This document shows positions 8,864 to 18,661 of a stretch of DNA of 64,000 bases, piece by piece. How positions within the stretch are numbered: position 1 is the stretch's first letter; each line of letters opens with the position of its first letter. Below the pieces are notes generated by a model. The model searched no databases. It worked only from the letters and a program-made list of their open reading frames with translations, and had not been told where the DNA came from. A program made the translations under genes and the position numbers. Source of the stretch: Scytolyngbya sp. HA4215-MV1 (GTDB taxonomy: Bacteria; Cyanobacteriota; Cyanobacteriia; Leptolyngbyales; Leptolyngbyaceae); assembly GCA_019359045.1 (NCBI GenBank), contig JAHHIA010000001.1, forward strand, positions 62,001 to 126,000. The letters are read 5' to 3'.

Positions 8864-9286
8864 TTACTGGTTGGGGTTATCTAGATTAGGAAATCGTTGA
8901 TCTCCTTTCTGAATGCCGACAACACGATCGCCATAAATAAGCAATGTAATATTGCTTCCCGGCTCTATAGTCCAGGCAGTATTTCTCAAATTTTGAGGAG
9001 AACAAGCTTTACTTGCAGTTCGGGTCTCTACCTCGATATTCTGCTGTCTTAATAGTTGTTCTACTTCTCTCAAAGGGCGATCGTAGAGATCCATTGCAGT
9101 CAATCTTCTAGAATTCGTTAATCCTTGCAGTGAATTGCCCACCAGTTCCCGCAAGCCACAAACCGAAAAATCACGAAACATCTTAAATGCGGCTTCGCTG
9201 CGAGTCAGGGCTGCGCTAAGATCCTGCAACGGTGTGGCTTGCCGATTAATGCGGACATTGTCTTCTAAAGGTGATCCATCTCGCAT
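8864..9286 (-). CDS. Small protein of unknown function in the injection-system cluster
   Basis: 140 residues, start supported by AGGAGG eight bases upstream. N-terminal half is helical and polar (LQDLSAALTRSEAAFKMFRDF). The C-terminal half, DRPLREVEQLLRQQNIEVETR to WTIEPGSNITLLIYGDRVVGI, loosely resembles a single PASTA-like fold (an alpha-beta unit ending in a P.G...L.I strand). No family is recognised. It is co-directional and tightly spaced with the tape-measure-type gene and lies 80 bases after the 395-aa gene. Confidence 0.6.
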   Translation of the reverse strand: MRDGSPLEDNVRINRQATPLQDLSAALTRSEAAFKMFRDFSVCGLRELVGNSLQGLTNSRRLTAMDLYDRPLREVEQLLRQQNIEVETRTASKACSPQNLRNTAWTIEPGSNITLLIYGDRVVGIQKGDQRFPNLDNPNQ

Positions 9287-9365
9287 TGTTTCATCCTCCT
9301 TTGTTCAAAATATCGAGAAATTTTCAAACTACTGACGCATTTGGCCTGGTTGCTGAGATAATCAT

Positions 9366-10553
9366 CTACTCAAACATTTGGCCTGATTGGTGAGATAACT
9401 GTTGCTCTATCAGCTCTACGATATCAAAATCACAGCATATGAAGTCTAGAAGGGTTTCAAGACTGCTGAAGAGGGGTTGCATCCAATACTGCAATGAAGG
9501 TCCCGTAATCAATTGTTTACGCACAATATTACAGATTTTTTCAATCTTGCCACCTTGAATCGTGATACAAGCCAGCACGACCCCTTCTCCATCCTTACAC
9601 TCGGGACAGCGCACGAGTAGAGCATCGCAAACACAATCCAACAGAAGTTGCAATAACAAAGCAACCATATAAACAGCAAAATTTTGCTTTTCTTTAGGTG
9701 TATTTGCAGCTTGAAACCCCTTTTCAAGATCCGCGATTTTGGCCGGAAGATCACACCGAATTGTGGGTTCTTTTTGATAGAAGTCCATCACCAGATTTCG
9801 TATTTGCTTGAATGCAGCATTTAAAGCAGTAACATTATCATTGCCAAGCTGTTTTTCTCCCTCAGCCGCTGCCTGTGATGCCCGTACAACCTCCTGAAAT
9901 GTTTTGAAACACGCAATAACCTGCCCCAAAAAGCTTTGATCCGGAATCAAATCACTGACTTTGAGCTTTCTCAAATCAGGCTTATCCGTCCGGGTTTCAA
10001 TGAGATCAAACTGGAAGGTTTCCCGAATGCGTGAGGGTTCACAGCGGCTATTATTACAACCGTTATCGCGCACAAGAGCCGTAATCGGTTTTGCCATTTC
10101 CTCAGCATAGGAAAGAACCAATAGATACTCTTTTTTCTCGTCTACAGGTTGCGCCTTCTTGTTGTAGACCGTGTGACCACAATAGGGTAAATCTTCCTGA
10201 TTTTTGCGTTTTTTCAGATAGCCTAAGACATCAAAAGAGGCTTCCTGACAGAGCACAATGTCGTTGCCATCGCAGTCGATCGCATAGCCCGTTTCAACCA
10301 CCACACTGCCATCACAGCACGGATCACATTTCACCATCAAGCCACAGACTACCCCTGTTCCCACCAGGTAGCGGTTGTGCAATTTGTTTTTCTCAATCAC
10401 ATATCGTTGAGCTGCTTCCAAATCTTTATCTGTAAGCGGTTGTCCGGCAAAAAAGCGGGGACGTTCAAAGCAGTTCACACCACGGCAAGCAGGGCAATTG
10501 CAATGGGTGGCATGGGTGGAAGAACTTGCAGGTATGGGTTTAGCAGTATACAT
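9366..10553 (-). CDS. Injection-system accessory protein, paralogue of the 910-aa N-terminal domain
   Basis: 395 residues. Residues about 25-100 (CFERPRFFAGQPLTDKDLEA, HNRYLVGTGVVCGL, AIDCDGNDIVL) align with the start of the 910-aa protein (RLNYFTGQFLAERDLRAEQ, HNRYLHGHGTVCGL, ALDCYGREIVV), so the two genes arose by duplication of this domain. It is rich in cysteine pairs (HCNCPAC, CDPCC, CPEC), suggesting metal sites or disulfides. The rest is mostly helical. A GGAGCT ribosome site precedes the ATG. The role is unknown; position after the baseplate genes suggests a structural or outer baseplate part. Confidence 0.65.
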   Translation of the reverse strand: MYTAKPIPASSSTHATHCNCPACRGVNCFERPRFFAGQPLTDKDLEAAQRYVIEKNKLHNRYLVGTGVVCGLMVKCDPCCDGSVVVETGYAIDCDGNDIVLCQEASFDVLGYLKKRKNQEDLPYCGHTVYNKKAQPVDEKKEYLLVLSYAEEMAKPITALVRDNGCNNSRCEPSRIRETFQFDLIETRTDKPDLRKLKVSDLIPDQSFLGQVIACFKTFQEVVRASQAAAEGEKQLGNDNVTALNAAFKQIRNLVMDFYQKEPTIRCDLPAKIADLEKGFQAANTPKEKQNFAVYMVALLLQLLLDCVCDALLVRCPECKDGEGVVLACITIQGGKIEKICNIVRKQLITGPSLQYWMQPLFSSLETLLDFICCDFDIVELIEQQLSHQSGQMFE

Positions 10554-10658
10554 GGGAAAGCTCCAAATTTGGTTTATTTAATCTGATCAATGAGCGAAGG
10601 CTGTTTTGTAAAGCACTAAATCGATAAGTAAGTGGTCATAACGCACTGTCCTATCAGG

Positions 10659-13391
10659 CTATTTAGGTTCTTTAGGTTTTGGTTTATCCTTCGTCCAAAA
10701 CCAGCTTTCAAATAACCCACCTTGAAGTCCCAAACGGTCTCCAGGAGGTGTCGGAGGAGTACCAAGACGTCTTGGATGATTCCCTGTAACCAGTTCTGCT
10801 CTCACAAAGTCAGCATCAATGGCTCTCCCTTTCTCATCCACTACGAAATCTCCGTGCAGTCGAATGGTCAAACCATACAAGCTAATTAAATCTTGCAATT
10901 GCTTAAACTGTTCTTGACCAAGGATAAACGCTGCACCTTTTGCTATAGGGCCAGAAACTTCTTTTGCACTAATGATTCGTCTTGCTCCATCAAAGCTAAA
11001 ATCTTCCACTGCCACAACTCTACCAATCAACGCACATCGGCAAGAAATTCCTAATGCCTGCCGTTGCTCAAGCTCATGTTCAACAAACACCTGGAAGATA
11101 TGCTCTGCATCCATTTGATTGGGTGGATCAAAGGGGTTTGTTGAATCTGCTACTAGTACAGGTTGAGTAAAAGCAATCACAATTCCTCGTGACTCTTGTC
11201 CAGACAATCGAGCAATCGTAGCAATTGGGTTATCACCTGTATTGTGTATCCAGCTCAATGCTTCAATTTGTGTCAAATCGGATTCCAAACCTACTCCATT
11301 GATGCCGGGAGCACCAGGAGCACCATTGGCACCCGGCGCGCCATTCGTACCATTGAGGCCGTTTGTGCCGTCCTTGCCATCACTCCCCGGTTCTCCCTTA
11401 GGAATTTTGAAATGAATGTTGCCAGTGACCGGATCAAAGCTAGCATCTGCGTCCAGACCAGCCGCAATGGTTTCTGCATCCGCAGATTTCACCCCTGCAC
11501 CCGTTGCAGGAGGCGCAGGTTTACTTGCCGAATTTAAGGCACAAAGAATCAATTGCTGTAGGGTTTCAGTGCTGGGCACCAACGGGCGAATCCAATTATT
11601 AATTCGGGCATCCGTGACAACCGCACTATTGGCGTAATTTTCGACAACGGCCAAGGGAATACAGGTTTCGACACACTCTGGGCACTGCTCCAAACTGCGC
11701 CAGAGCAAATCCTTACATTGATCTTCGCGAACGATCAGGACCGAAACGCCACCGCAAGCCTTGGCGGCTCCTTCTCCAGCCGCATACAAGCGTTGACCAT
11801 CCGTTGCCAATGCCAGATTATGGGGAGTTGCAGTCACCCCGATCGCCCCTGATACTGCCTGCCCCGGATCATCTAACTTGTCTCGATTGATCACCTTAAC
11901 CCAGCCTTTGGTCGCATCGCTGGCTCCTTGCAACAGCACATAGCCCCATTTGCCACTCGGAGAGACTTGCAGCGCGATCGGGGTCTCAGTTCCCAGATCA
12001 ACCCCTGTCGGATTTACTGGAGGAAACAGCGTCGGTGTTTCTTGAATGCGAAAGACATAAACTTTCTTCGTATCTGTAATCACGTACAGCCACAAGCTAT
12101 CTCCCGAAACTCCTAACAAAGAAGCTGTTTCTCCAACCGGAATCGAAATGCTATGGATTACAGTGCGAGTTCCAATTTTGAAAACTTTCACGATATTACT
12201 GGTCGCTGTACTTCCAAATTCAGCAATGAATAGCCAGCTACCATCGGAGCTAATGGCGCTCGCCTGTGCATCTCCCGGATCACCTTCGTAATATTGGGGA
12301 GAATCTGAATCTCCTACAGCCAATGCTGGATTAGCCCCAGCAGTGTTGATGCGATCGGTCCAAATCGTGAGTTTTTTGTTGGGGGTTGCGTTGATATCCA
12401 GCGTCACCACTTTACCACTCGTGTCTTTGCTACCTACCGCAAAGTGAGGGGGCGTGGTCTCTAAACCCGGACTCAGGGGGATGTCCTTACTGGCATCCGC
12501 ACTTTCAATGGGCTGCACAGGACTCAGGTCATCCTCGGTGGCAGTGTCCTTCACCTGAATCACCCGCAAAAAGTAATCGCCTGACCCGGGAGTCGTCCCT
12601 ACCGCAGGTGTTGTTTCGACATAGCGGATAACATACAGAAACTTTCCGTTGGAACTAACCGCTAAATCAATTATGCGACCATCAGCCACAACAAACGGAA
12701 TGCTCTTGAGCAAACAGTAATGCTCGGTGTCATACACCATGATTTGATTGGGCGTTGCCGCATTGAGGACATAGATCCGGGTTTGTTGAGGATCGATCGC
12801 GACTCGCAAGGCTTTATCTGTTGTCAGCGTCGTCGTCCACTCCAGTTGCACCCCCGATGGATCAACGACTGGGGGCTTGGGCAACTTATCATCATCAACC
12901 AGCTTTGCCTCAATCTCAAACCCTTCATAAATGCGATTGGCTTCACAGCCCGTATCCGTACAGCCACACTCGGCATACAGCGCCGGCACAAATTCGGTTT
13001 TGCACTCCGAGTAGCAGAGCGAAAGCAATAAATGTTTGCCAACTTTGGTCGGGTCTGCCTGTTGGGGAGCCAAGGCTGCCACCAAGTCGAAATACACTGG
13101 CTCCTGCACCACAATTTCTCGACCATAGCAATCTAGGGCTAGCCCCGGTTCTAGAACAACAAAGCGATTCTGGCAGGCAGGATTGGGATGTTCTGTAACC
13201 CGCAAGCCACAGACTGTGCCATGCCCATGCAAATAGCGATTGTGCTGACGATGTTTCGCAATGTGATACGCCTGCTCTGCCCGTAAGTCGCGTTCTGCCA
13301 AGAATTGTCCGGTAAAGTAATTCAACCGCTCTTGGGTGGGCAGTTCACCGTCCAGGCAGGGATAGGATGGATGGCGATTTAGACTGGGCAT
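10659..13391 (-). CDS. Probable tail-fibre/outer baseplate protein with beta-propeller and collagen-like repeats
   Basis: 910 residues. Residues 1-130 are the HNRYLHGHGTVCGL domain shared with the 395-aa protein. From about 155 to 560 there are repeated beta-propeller blades (RIYVLNAATPNQIMVYD, GKFLYVIRYV, GSWLFIAEFG, GQRLYAAGEG), as in the YVTN/lactonase type. At about 675-705 a collagen-like Gly-X-Y run occurs (GEPGSDGKDGTNGLNG and GAPGANGAPGAPG), a feature typical of phage tail fibres. The C-terminal 200 residues contain LHGDFVVDEKGRAIDADFVRAELVTG, of the kind seen in some surface proteins. Start supported by AGGAG eight bases upstream. Receptor binding or anchoring is inferred. Confidence 0.65.
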   Translation of the reverse strand: MPSLNRHPSYPCLDGELPTQERLNYFTGQFLAERDLRAEQAYHIAKHRQHNRYLHGHGTVCGLRVTEHPNPACQNRFVVLEPGLALDCYGREIVVQEPVYFDLVAALAPQQADPTKVGKHLLLSLCYSECKTEFVPALYAECGCTDTGCEANRIYEGFEIEAKLVDDDKLPKPPVVDPSGVQLEWTTTLTTDKALRVAIDPQQTRIYVLNAATPNQIMVYDTEHYCLLKSIPFVVADGRIIDLAVSSNGKFLYVIRYVETTPAVGTTPGSGDYFLRVIQVKDTATEDDLSPVQPIESADASKDIPLSPGLETTPPHFAVGSKDTSGKVVTLDINATPNKKLTIWTDRINTAGANPALAVGDSDSPQYYEGDPGDAQASAISSDGSWLFIAEFGSTATSNIVKVFKIGTRTVIHSISIPVGETASLLGVSGDSLWLYVITDTKKVYVFRIQETPTLFPPVNPTGVDLGTETPIALQVSPSGKWGYVLLQGASDATKGWVKVINRDKLDDPGQAVSGAIGVTATPHNLALATDGQRLYAAGEGAAKACGGVSVLIVREDQCKDLLWRSLEQCPECVETCIPLAVVENYANSAVVTDARINNWIRPLVPSTETLQQLILCALNSASKPAPPATGAGVKSADAETIAAGLDADASFDPVTGNIHFKIPKGEPGSDGKDGTNGLNGTNGAPGANGAPGAPGINGVGLESDLTQIEALSWIHNTGDNPIATIARLSGQESRGIVIAFTQPVLVADSTNPFDPPNQMDAEHIFQVFVEHELEQRQALGISCRCALIGRVVAVEDFSFDGARRIISAKEVSGPIAKGAAFILGQEQFKQLQDLISLYGLTIRLHGDFVVDEKGRAIDADFVRAELVTGNHPRRLGTPPTPPGDRLGLQGGLFESWFWTKDKPKPKEPK

Positions 13392-13429
13392 AAGGGACTC
13401 CTGACGTTCCGTCTGTTATGTTATGTGGG

Positions 13430-16147
13430 TTATCTCAATGCGGTATTGATGCCGACACGATCGCGTCCGACCTGAATGGCGGGGATGTTTCGGGTTTCGG
13501 GCGTTGAGTTCAACACCGTATCAACTCCCAAAGTGGAACAGTGATTGAGAACGGGTTGCGGATAGGTGCCCACCATCAGGTTTAGCCCCACCGTAGACTG
13601 CACCCCAACCCGAAAATGCGGCTCTACCTTGTGCAAAATATATTGGGTATGAGCCGGTTTCTCCGCGTCAATCAAAGATCGAATTTGGCGCTCCACAGTG
13701 GGCGATCGTAATTGAGCGGCGGGAACAAACACACTGAACCGATGGGCATAGCCCGCAACCCCCTCCTCAATTGACGTACTCTCTCCTAATAAGGGAAACG
13801 TGCCTAGGGGAGGCGTGTCGCCCAAAAAAGCATCGTTCAATAGAGCATTGCCCCACAGCACCGATCGTCCACCCAACGTAGACTGACTGTTTAAGAGCAG
13901 CCATTGACGCAGGCGAAAATGCTCCAGAATTTCCACCCGTACACCCAATGCCAGCCATAGCAGTTGCTTCAGACCGGCGGCGGTGCCCCGCTGCCGATAC
14001 AGTTCCGGAGCATGGCGCAGCAGTCGCCGACAGGTTGCCAAGGGCCAATTTTGGTAGAACGTCATATCTAGCCAACCCGCTAGCCACTCCAGGAACGGTC
14101 GATTGGGGGCACCATCGGGATCAAAATACGCCGCCAAATGGTCAATTTTCTCCTCTACTCCCCCCAAAACCGTTTGAAAAATCGATAGAAACCGATCGAG
14201 AAAATCTTTACTAATGGGGTCAGACTGATAAACAGCAGGTAAGTATTGCAAATAGCTTTGACGCGGGAAGTGAACCTCCAGATCCTGTAAAACTGGGCTG
14301 GCAATGCCGTTACCAGCAAACCGCATTTTGAGCCATAAAAAGCGACCGGGGGGACTTAAGACGAGGAAATCTTCACCATTCATCTGCCCGGTTAGCCAGT
14401 CGTCGGGTTGCAAGGTCTGAATATCTAGGGCAGAAAGCTCTGTATTGGCGGTGTAGGTCCAAACTTGCAGTTGGGTTGCCAGCGGGAACGGTTCAAAATG
14501 GAGGTGAATTTTATGCCAGGGACAGCGGTCAATCTCGCTATCCAGCATCCGCGAAAAGTAAAATCCCTCGCCTTCAAACTGTTGAGACACTGGAATTTGA
14601 GCGACCCCGTTTAGATCACCTCCCACTGCGACTAAATCACCTTTGGGCGCTGCGGCTAGACTGGTGCACTGGCCTTCCCAGGTGCCACAACAGCCCTCAT
14701 AGCGACCGCCCATCTTGAGATCATAGCGATGTAATCCTTCGCTGTTCGCTAACACCAGTTTGCCGTCGGCATCGACGATAATGGCGGTGGGCGGCAAATG
14801 TCCTCTCAATTCACTGACATAGGTCAAATGATTCACAACCCGGCCTGCTGAATCTAAGACTTTAACTTCGGTTTTTGCCTGATCAATCACATATACCCAG
14901 TCATTGGCATCGATCGCCAGATGGGTCGGACTATCAAAACCAGGATCAGTCTCTAACGGATACACTGTATCCCACTCCACCAAAATATCGGTTGATCCTT
15001 TGGCATTGAGATGGGCTAACACCAGTTGACGAGCGGCTTCCAGGGTCGCCACAGCGGTATTTAGGATCGTGACTTCGCTGAGGCTAACGGGATCCTGTCC
15101 TAAACCCGCATCCCACTGTTCTAAGCGACGACGAGTCGGAATATAAACGAAACGATCGCCCTGCTGGGCGCCGTAGAGGACCTGAAAAACCTGCGATCGT
15201 AACTGGCTGCCATCTATGGCGCTGAACTGACGACGATGGGCGTCAAATTTCTGGAGGCGATGATTAGCCTTATCAGCGATATAAACATTTTCATGACTAT
15301 CTACGGCTACATCCCAGGGTTCATGAAAGGTACCCAGAGCGGCACCCGGAGTTCCTGTCCCCCAAACCTCAATCAACGTTAGACTGGGCAGGGCAAAGAC
15401 CTGAATGCGATGATTCTGCGTATCTGCTACGTAGAGCCAATCTCGCTTAGAAACGGCTAATCCATTTGGCTGATTCAATTGACGCGGTTGCTGGCCCAAT
15501 CCGCCTAAACAGGGTAAATAGTCGATCGAGGACTTACAAATCTCACCCGCCGGCAGATGGCTAGGGTAAGCTATTTGTGATGAGTCAGCAATGCTCTCCT
15601 GGCAGAGATCGCGATCGATGATCACCGGATTGCACACCGAAGCACCCAGATCTGCATCATGGGTTTGGATATACTGCAAAACCAATTGCTGGGCTTGAGT
15701 CTCATTCCAGACGGTTTCGCTGATCACCTCAACATCAGCAAAACGCTGAGGAGCAACTTGACGGGAAGGTCGCCACCGTTCTAGGCGATGAGCGGTGGGA
15801 ACATAGACAAAGCGATCGCTGGCAAACGGGCCCTGATTGATGCGAAAGGCTGTTGCCCACCCTTGAAAGCCATCCCGCCGAGTTAGCCGAAAAATCTGAT
15901 GTTGACTACGATCGGCGATATAGAGAGTCCCTTGAGAATCAAGGGCAACACCCGTGGGATTGGTCAGTCCACCAAAAGTTCCCTGGGCATCCTTCAGCGG
16001 CACAGGTGGGCTCGGTTGCAGGGCCAGTTGCAACCCCGTGGGCGTAATTTGCAACTTCGTCAAATGCTCCACACGCCACCCTGCCGCAGCCGTGTGTCCC
16101 TGCTGGCTGTCGAGGAGAAAATAGGTGGGTGCGGTGAGATCAGACAT
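13430..16147 (-). CDS. Baseplate protein: NHL beta-propeller fused to phage tail protein I domain
   Basis: 905 residues. The first 500 hold NHL-type blades (LTNPTGVALDSQGTLYIADR, LAVSKRDWLYVADTQNHRIQVF, DVAVDSHENVYIADKANHRLQKF as separate motifs). From about 640 to 800 it matches the tail-protein-I/TIGR02242 type: YLPAVYQSD, FLDRFLSIFQTVLGGVEEKI, FLEWLAGWLDM, RRLLRHAPELYRQRGTAAGL. This domain forms part of the contractile baseplate wedge. The large propeller extension is not found in phage homologues and suggests a special surface. It lies 19 bases after the baseplate J gene. Confidence 0.8.
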   Translation of the reverse strand: MSDLTAPTYFLLDSQQGHTAAAGWRVEHLTKLQITPTGLQLALQPSPPVPLKDAQGTFGGLTNPTGVALDSQGTLYIADRSQHQIFRLTRRDGFQGWATAFRINQGPFASDRFVYVPTAHRLERWRPSRQVAPQRFADVEVISETVWNETQAQQLVLQYIQTHDADLGASVCNPVIIDRDLCQESIADSSQIAYPSHLPAGEICKSSIDYLPCLGGLGQQPRQLNQPNGLAVSKRDWLYVADTQNHRIQVFALPSLTLIEVWGTGTPGAALGTFHEPWDVAVDSHENVYIADKANHRLQKFDAHRRQFSAIDGSQLRSQVFQVLYGAQQGDRFVYIPTRRRLEQWDAGLGQDPVSLSEVTILNTAVATLEAARQLVLAHLNAKGSTDILVEWDTVYPLETDPGFDSPTHLAIDANDWVYVIDQAKTEVKVLDSAGRVVNHLTYVSELRGHLPPTAIIVDADGKLVLANSEGLHRYDLKMGGRYEGCCGTWEGQCTSLAAAPKGDLVAVGGDLNGVAQIPVSQQFEGEGFYFSRMLDSEIDRCPWHKIHLHFEPFPLATQLQVWTYTANTELSALDIQTLQPDDWLTGQMNGEDFLVLSPPGRFLWLKMRFAGNGIASPVLQDLEVHFPRQSYLQYLPAVYQSDPISKDFLDRFLSIFQTVLGGVEEKIDHLAAYFDPDGAPNRPFLEWLAGWLDMTFYQNWPLATCRRLLRHAPELYRQRGTAAGLKQLLWLALGVRVEILEHFRLRQWLLLNSQSTLGGRSVLWGNALLNDAFLGDTPPLGTFPLLGESTSIEEGVAGYAHRFSVFVPAAQLRSPTVERQIRSLIDAEKPAHTQYILHKVEPHFRVGVQSTVGLNLMVGTYPQPVLNHCSTLGVDTVLNSTPETRNIPAIQVGRDRVGINTALR

Positions 16148-16166
16148 AAGGCTTAAACCGCTTTAT

Positions 16167-18254
16167 TTAGACTGTGGTGAGTAAGAGAACCGTAATGTCA
16201 TGCCCATCGGAGAAGACCAGATAGCCAGCGGGAATCTGGGCACTGGAGCAGGGCGGTTGTTGCTGACCCTCGACATGGATCAACAATTCATCCACCCGTT
16301 GCACCCCGTCTACTGTCAAAATCCGCCGGAACACTTCAGAATAAATGACTTCCTCTCCCAATCCCCACCCCAAACCAGACTCGCCCCCCGTTAATGGATT
16401 CAGGTACGCATTTAAAGCGATTTGAATTTGCGTCTGTACCGCCGCTGGGTTGGCACTGGGACGGGCTACCACGGTTGCCTCGATTTTGACCTGCACATAT
16501 TTAGGTGGGGCGACAAACACTTCTGTCGTTAACAGGCGGTGTTGGTTGAGATGGGCACAGACTGCTTGCAGAGTGACTTCAGTGGGCAGGGGATTGGGCG
16601 CTTTGCTTTCGGGCAGAACCACGACCGTGACCGCTCCAGGCGTGGGAAAATCGGGGAACTGGGGATTGTAGAGGGGCAGCGCATAGGCCCGTTTGATTCG
16701 CACACCTGGAGTTTGCTCTGCTAGAACTGCAAAATCTTCCAGGGTCACCGCCCGATCGCGAGCTTTTAACTCTTTAGGTGCACGCGCTTTCGTCTTCTGG
16801 ATTGACTCTTCATCAGCACCTCCCTCAGCAAACCAATAGTTGGTGGTGCGCTCTACCTCTGGAATAGGACTTTGTAAATTGGTAATCGTGTTTATTCCCA
16901 CGTTGCCCTTGGCTCCGCCGCCATAGCGGTAGTACCGCACAGCAATATTGTTTAGTCCTGCTAAGGGAATTTGCCCCTGTCGTCCATCGCCAAAAGTCAC
17001 GTCGCCTGTGGTGCGATTGAGCAAGTAGTGGCGATCGCTGGCATCGGAATTGAAAAAGTCTGCTACTTCTTCCCAGGGTTTAGCCCCATCCCCTTCATCC
17101 ACTTCCAGCCAAAAGCCCTTGGCAAATTCCTGCTCCTGCAATTTCTGATCCAACAGTGCCTGCTCCGCTTCATTTGGAGTAGACACACGAGTGGCTTGGG
17201 CTCGTAACCGCTCTTCCACAGGACGCAGCGGTTTGGCAAAAATCGGCGCTTTCCGTAACCGAAAGACCTGATTGGGCTGACCGTTGCTCGACCCCAACAC
17301 CTCATCTTTGAGCGTTGTGACGGCGGTTACCCGCACGGTATTGGTGAGCACGGCATCTAGAACAGGGGGCATTTCATATTGAGCATTGACGAGATGGCAG
17401 CGGATCCAATAGAGCGATCGCGTTACCGGAGCAATCACCCGCTTGGAAATCCCAGCTTTGGGGGACAGAAAATACACATGCCCGGTTTGGGTCAGCGATC
17501 GGGTTTCATCCTTGAGGAGATTGAGTTTGCCCCAGTCTGAGCCGTCCCAATATTCCCAAGCGACGATCGCCGCAGGCAGTACTTGATTGTCGGCGACATC
17601 GCAACGATGGTCAGGGGCATTTGTGGCATCGACGAAGACGCGCACGAATAAATTCACCTCGGCAACTGGAAAGGGATGATCGGACGCAAAGCCCAAATAC
17701 AGCGCATTTCCATTCGCGGGCTCATCGCCAAAGGCAGGATAGAACTGATCGGGCACCTGATTTGCTTGGGTGTATTCGGTAAAGGTTTTGCCATCAAACA
17801 CCTGAATGGCGGCGAGTGCTGCGCCGATCGCAATCAACGGTTCATCGGTTTCAAAGATGACAGGTTCTTCCGGTTCCGGCGGCAACATAGGGGTGGAAAT
17901 AGCGCTCGGCGGCGGTGGTTCTACTTGAGCACTGATCTGGGTCCCCTGGGGAATATAAACCGTGGGTGGTGCGGGTGAAACTAACGTGAAAGTCACTTCT
18001 GCCCTAGCGGGAGCGGCAGCTTTTTGTTCAACCCCAATCAGTTGTAAAAACTTGATATAGTTCCGTTCCGGTACTCGATTGAGGCGAAACAAAATGATTT
18101 CACCGAGATAGGAAAACAGTTGCATCATGGTGATGCCCGGATCAGAGAGATTGTGATCGGTCCATTCCGGTGCATAGCGAGGAATTAAAGACCGTAACTC
18201 TTCAAACAGGTCTTTAAAGCGGCGATCGTCTAGGTTGGGGGCTTCGAGCGGCAT
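16167..18254 (-). CDS. Baseplate J-like protein (gpJ/Afp11 type)
   Basis: 695 residues. Begins MPLEAPNLDDRRFKDL with DLIPRYAPEWTDHNLSDPGITMMQLF-like wording (motifs YAPEWTDHN, DPGITMMQLFSYLGE), the hallmark of eCIS baseplate J proteins. A long insertion in the middle is followed by GDVTFGDGRQGQIP, YYRYGGGAKGNV and KAPKELKARDRAVTLEDFAVLAEQTPGV-like sequence (motifs ELKARDRAVTLEDF, TPGVRIKRAYA), the J domain proper. It forms the wedge of the baseplate. Its ATG overlaps the stop of the gp25 gene by one base (TAATG), indicating translational coupling. Confidence 0.88.
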   Translation of the reverse strand: MPLEAPNLDDRRFKDLFEELRSLIPRYAPEWTDHNLSDPGITMMQLFSYLGEIILFRLNRVPERNYIKFLQLIGVEQKAAAPARAEVTFTLVSPAPPTVYIPQGTQISAQVEPPPPSAISTPMLPPEPEEPVIFETDEPLIAIGAALAAIQVFDGKTFTEYTQANQVPDQFYPAFGDEPANGNALYLGFASDHPFPVAEVNLFVRVFVDATNAPDHRCDVADNQVLPAAIVAWEYWDGSDWGKLNLLKDETRSLTQTGHVYFLSPKAGISKRVIAPVTRSLYWIRCHLVNAQYEMPPVLDAVLTNTVRVTAVTTLKDEVLGSSNGQPNQVFRLRKAPIFAKPLRPVEERLRAQATRVSTPNEAEQALLDQKLQEQEFAKGFWLEVDEGDGAKPWEEVADFFNSDASDRHYLLNRTTGDVTFGDGRQGQIPLAGLNNIAVRYYRYGGGAKGNVGINTITNLQSPIPEVERTTNYWFAEGGADEESIQKTKARAPKELKARDRAVTLEDFAVLAEQTPGVRIKRAYALPLYNPQFPDFPTPGAVTVVVLPESKAPNPLPTEVTLQAVCAHLNQHRLLTTEVFVAPPKYVQVKIEATVVARPSANPAAVQTQIQIALNAYLNPLTGGESGLGWGLGEEVIYSEVFRRILTVDGVQRVDELLIHVEGQQQPPCSSAQIPAGYLVFSDGHDITVLLLTTV

Positions 18255-18646
18255 TATGGCTCCGTCATGTAGAAGGGATAAACAAGGTTTCGTTTGGCAT
18301 TGTTGTAACGAACTCGGTAATCCACATAAATGAGTAAACGGTTATCACTTTCAGGAAAAGATTCGACGCGAACACTTTCTACATCGATGCGGGATTCAAA
18401 TTCGGTGAGAGATTTTTGCACTTCGTAGGTGATGGAACCGCGGGTTGCTGGATTGTTGGGCGCAAATACATAGTCATAAATGCCGCAGCCAAAGTTGGGT
18501 TCCATTACTCGTTCGCCTTTGGCAGTGCTTAAAATCAGCCAAATTGCTTCTTCGATGTCTTGTTCATGGGCAGAGAACGACAATCCACCTCGTGCATTTA
18601 CCCGAATTGGAAACTTCCAGCCCACTCCTAAAAATTCGCGTGCCAT
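18254..18646 (-). CDS. gp25/GPW-type baseplate wedge protein
   Basis: 130 residues, typical length. Contains the family signature of gp25: AREFLGVGWKFPIRVNARGG, EEAIWLILSTAKGERVMEPNFGCG (motifs LILSTAKGER and PNFGCGIYDYVF) and RVRYN near the end. In phage T4 and eCIS particles this protein connects the baseplate to the first sheath ring. It sits 15 bases after the helical 248-aa gene and overlaps the baseplate J gene. Confidence 0.92.
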   Translation of the reverse strand: MAREFLGVGWKFPIRVNARGGLSFSAHEQDIEEAIWLILSTAKGERVMEPNFGCGIYDYVFAPNNPATRGSITYEVQKSLTEFESRIDVESVRVESFPESDNRLLIYVDYRVRYNNAKRNLVYPFYMTEP

Positions 18647-18661
18647 CAGGTTTCCATGTCC

